64,000 nucleotides of DNA from Rhea pennata. Its lineage: Eukaryota; Chordata; Aves; Rheiformes; Rheidae. Below are positions 61,790 through 64,000 of this stretch, one piece after another. Position numbers and translations under genes: made by a program. The stretch spans positions 28,322,567 to 28,386,566 of the forward strand of contig NC_084669.1 of NCBI RefSeq assembly GCF_028389875.1, given 5' to 3'. The first letter of the stretch is position 1; every line of letters starts with the position of its first letter. The notes under the pieces are model-generated. The model was not told the DNA's origin and did not search any database. It worked only from the letters and a program-made list of their open reading frames with translations.

Positions 61790-63645
61790 TCAAAGCATAT
61801 GTTTTCAGATGGTTCTGAGGAAGAAGTATATTTTACCATTGAAATGACTGGGTACAGACATTAGTGTTACACAGACAGCAGAGGTGTCTGGAGTACGCTC
61901 GTCTGCAGACGAGTCAGTGCAGTGCTCTGGGACCTTCAGTAGGTCAGCTGTAACAAGTCAGGCTTATTAAGGAGTGCAGAGATTTCAGTTCTCCCATGCT
62001 TGGAATCCGGTTATCGACATCAGTATTTCATAGAACTAGAAAGCAAGCTAGTCCCAGCTGTTGACATTTAACTAGGTAAACGTCTTTTGTGAGCTGAAGG
62101 GGGATGGGTTCAGTGCTCAACATTTATGTACTGTGACTGTTACTAGTGCTTCTTGGGAAATTATTTATTGCAATTTTCTGTGTTATCTGTGGAATTCTTT
62201 TCATTTTCTTCTCCATTTCGGTACTTGGGATGATCACAGCTCTGTCAGTGCTCTTGCCCCCACCTGACTGAAGGAGCCTGGAACAGAGCCAGGGAGAAGG
62301 CTTCTCTGCAGTAGCTCAGGCTGGAAGTACAAAAGAGGCCTCCAGTTTCTCACTCACCCCATGTCATCTCCTTGGCATGCTGCTCGGAGGAGGAGGCCAT
62401 TCCTCACCATTTTGGAGAGAAGGCCCTCTTTTCCACTTTATTTTCCTCACATTCATTTCACTCCTTTCACATTCACGCTTTTGAAATCAGATTGCTTTCA
62501 TTTCTGGAATCTCAGACCTACCCTCTCTCTTCTGAGGTGAAGCAATTGGGTACATGCTAATGTAAAAGTGAGGGAATAGAAAAAATTGATATCATACACA
62601 TCTGTTAAATTATTGAAGATTCTGAATTACTTTTTCAGTGGAAAAATTTTCTCAGGTTAATAACATGTTTTGCCTCTAAGTCAACACTTTGAATAATTCT
62701 TATACAATCACCAGCATTTTAAAATCAACATATTAAACTTAGAGGAGTATCTCTTCTTTTTTAAGTTTGTTTACTACTGAATTTCTTTTTTATATTAAGT
62801 TATTGATATAGCTTTTAGCTCTGAAGAATGCCGTAAGAAGTTCACTGGTATACAGCACAGCTGCCATTCATCTATTTTAGTATATTTTAAATTATTCCTT
62901 TCCAGTAATTCAACTTGTATGTGTGGCAGAAAAATACAAGTACATATACAGAGATTGGCTAGGCAAAGAGCCTATTGAAGTAAGAGAAAGGAATAAAGAC
63001 AGCCAATATGTCAAGGAGTGGCTGTGCAAGTGTCTGAGGAAAAGGTACCCCCTTTTCAGGAGGAGGGGGCTAGTGAGAAAGCAGCTTGTGGGAGCCAGTG
63101 ACTGAAGAGAAGATGAACTGGAGTGAGTGGAAGTGATGATGATATGAAAAAGGAGAGAAAGACCTCAAAGTCTTTCAAAGACAACAGCTTTGTCCTAGGG
63201 CACAGATGAAACTGATTTCTTTCTTCCAGAGAAATCTTGAAGTCTGAGATGGTTAGGACTGGGACAGAGATCCCAGAAAAATTGTAGTGTTGAAGTCTGT
63301 TTTTCAGAGAGAAAAGGTGGTGAGGCATGATTATAAATTCACTAAAAGGTAATATCATTACAGAAAGTGTATAGGAAGATACAGCTTATCAGGCTCATTA
63401 TGTGATTGGCCAAGTAAACCCAGAAAATATGCAGTAAATTATCCCAAGTCTGGCAGTCCTGAAATCAGTTTCTTGCAACTCTTGAGAGAAATTAGGTATA
63501 TTGGGTACATGCCTCAAGCAGCCTTGCAAATCCCTAAGTGCAGGGAAGAAGTGATGTATTTTTTGGTGAGAATTAAAATATTGGTGGGTAGCAGCTGAGC
63601 TAGCCATATACGGGATACTACTTTAGATTGGCTAGATGGGCAGGT
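61790..63645. other. non-coding DNA, no gene seen
   Basis: Moderately GC-richer around 62230-62420. Frames at 62923-63105 (plus, basic and hydrophilic, 60 codons) and 63056-63358 (minus, 100 codons) overlap in antisense. Neither is recognised. Confidence 0.45.
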
Positions 63646-63649
63646 TAAA

Positions 63650-64000
63650 AGCCCGGACCGCTGCGTTGTGTCAGCACACATGCCGTCGCAAATGCCAGCG
63701 TAGCGCAAACCTGCGCGGGTGGCTGAAACCTAGCCTGTAATTTACTGATGGACCTTTCTGTCTGACGTCATGTTCCTTCAGCCGTTTTCAGTGTTGAATT
63801 GATTTATAACTTCTCGCTGTCAGGCCTAATAGCGTGTATAGCGTGTGCGTATTTTATGTTCTTGCAGTGGCTGTGCCGACAAATTGCTAACCGCATTTGT
63901 GTCAAACTTTTGTTTTCAGTTTAGCGGTGTCGTATGCTAATGACGATGTCGTACGTCGTTTGGGGGATACAGCAAGAAATCTCTTGTTTCACTTCGATGT
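63650..64000. promoter_or_regulatory. CpG-dense segment running off the window end (possible CpG-island shore)
   Basis: By hand count 24 CpG dinucleotides occur in 350 bases, close to or above random expectation for the local base composition, whereas most of the window is strongly CpG-depleted. G+C is only about one half, so this is CpG retention rather than simple GC-richness. It includes a perfect cAMP-response-element palindrome TGACGTCA (63763-63770). The pattern suggests either an unmethylated promoter shore with the gene beyond position 64000, or a young repeat not yet decayed by methylation. A pyrimidine-rich TTTTGTTTTCAG string near 63920 is acceptor-like, but no exon is identified. 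Confidence 0.4.
63763..63770. promoter_or_regulatory. consensus cAMP response element (TGACGTCA)
   Basis: A perfect 8-bp palindromic CRE, the binding site of CREB/ATF dimers. It sits in the CpG-dense terminal segment, where functional CREs usually lie close to promoters. Binding is not shown. Confidence 0.35.

Noticed and set aside
62923..63105. Basic 60-codon frame as a small protein gene
   Set aside because: Not recognised, no promoter or splice support, and overlapped by a longer antisense frame.
1..64000. CRISPR arrays, operons, bacterial promoters or terminators
   Set aside because: No regularly spaced direct repeats and no bacterial gene organisation; the sequence is vertebrate-like.

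Overview
The window looks like non-coding vertebrate nuclear DNA, most likely from a bird. It is AT-rich and CpG-poor over most of its length. No reading frame on either strand exceeds about 151 codons, and no recognisable protein domain, exon chain, rRNA or intact tRNA gene was found. The bird assignment rests on CR1-type retroposon sequence: a CR1 3' end with the typical terminal ATTCTATG-like motif at 47670-47855, and an old antisense CR1 reverse-transcriptase remnant at about 20140-20900. It is also supported by the low density of interspersed repeats and the absence of Alu, B1 or L1 sequence. A crocodilian or turtle is a less likely alternative, because CR1 occurs there too. All family names are from recall of consensus sequences, without a database search.

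Layout. Positions 1-20100 are mostly unique AT-rich DNA. They hold a purine/pyrimidine-alternating tract (93-130), a homeobox-motif-rich block near 5590-5730, A- or T-runs near 5826, 9419 and 11511, an ATT-rich degenerate tandem repeat near 10875, and a GC- and CpG-richer patch (12535-12725) ending in two AATAAA signals. A 28-bp near-perfect inverted repeat lies at 18685-18749. Positions 20140-20900 carry the decayed antisense CR1. Between 26000 and 28060 two copies of a short hairpin-like sequence with a T-rich flank lie 2 kb apart. The centre (30000-47500) has microsatellites, C and purine tracts, and an A17 run with an upstream AATAAA (44143-44183).

The repeat-rich third runs from 47.5 to 60 kb. 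It holds a chimeric tRNA-Val/CR1 retroposon (47583-47855), a MIR-like remnant (48190-48300), an L2/MIR-like tail (50468-50655), an L3/CR1-like tail (52108-52260), a 438-bp palindromic LTR-like or MITE-like element with a near target-site duplication (53817-54254), and a second, weaker L3-like tail (59865-59960). The last 350 bases (63650-64000) are strikingly CpG-rich, with 24 CpGs by hand count and a perfect cAMP-response-element motif. This may be the shore of a CpG island or promoter lying beyond the window.

No genes can be shown to work together here. The window is best read as a gene desert or a long intron, recording several ages of retroposition. The most informative locus is the tRNA-Val/CR1 chimera. 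Its tRNA part carries a G at the wobble position and a CCA after the discriminator base, as expected if a mature, inosine-edited tRNA was reverse-transcribed.
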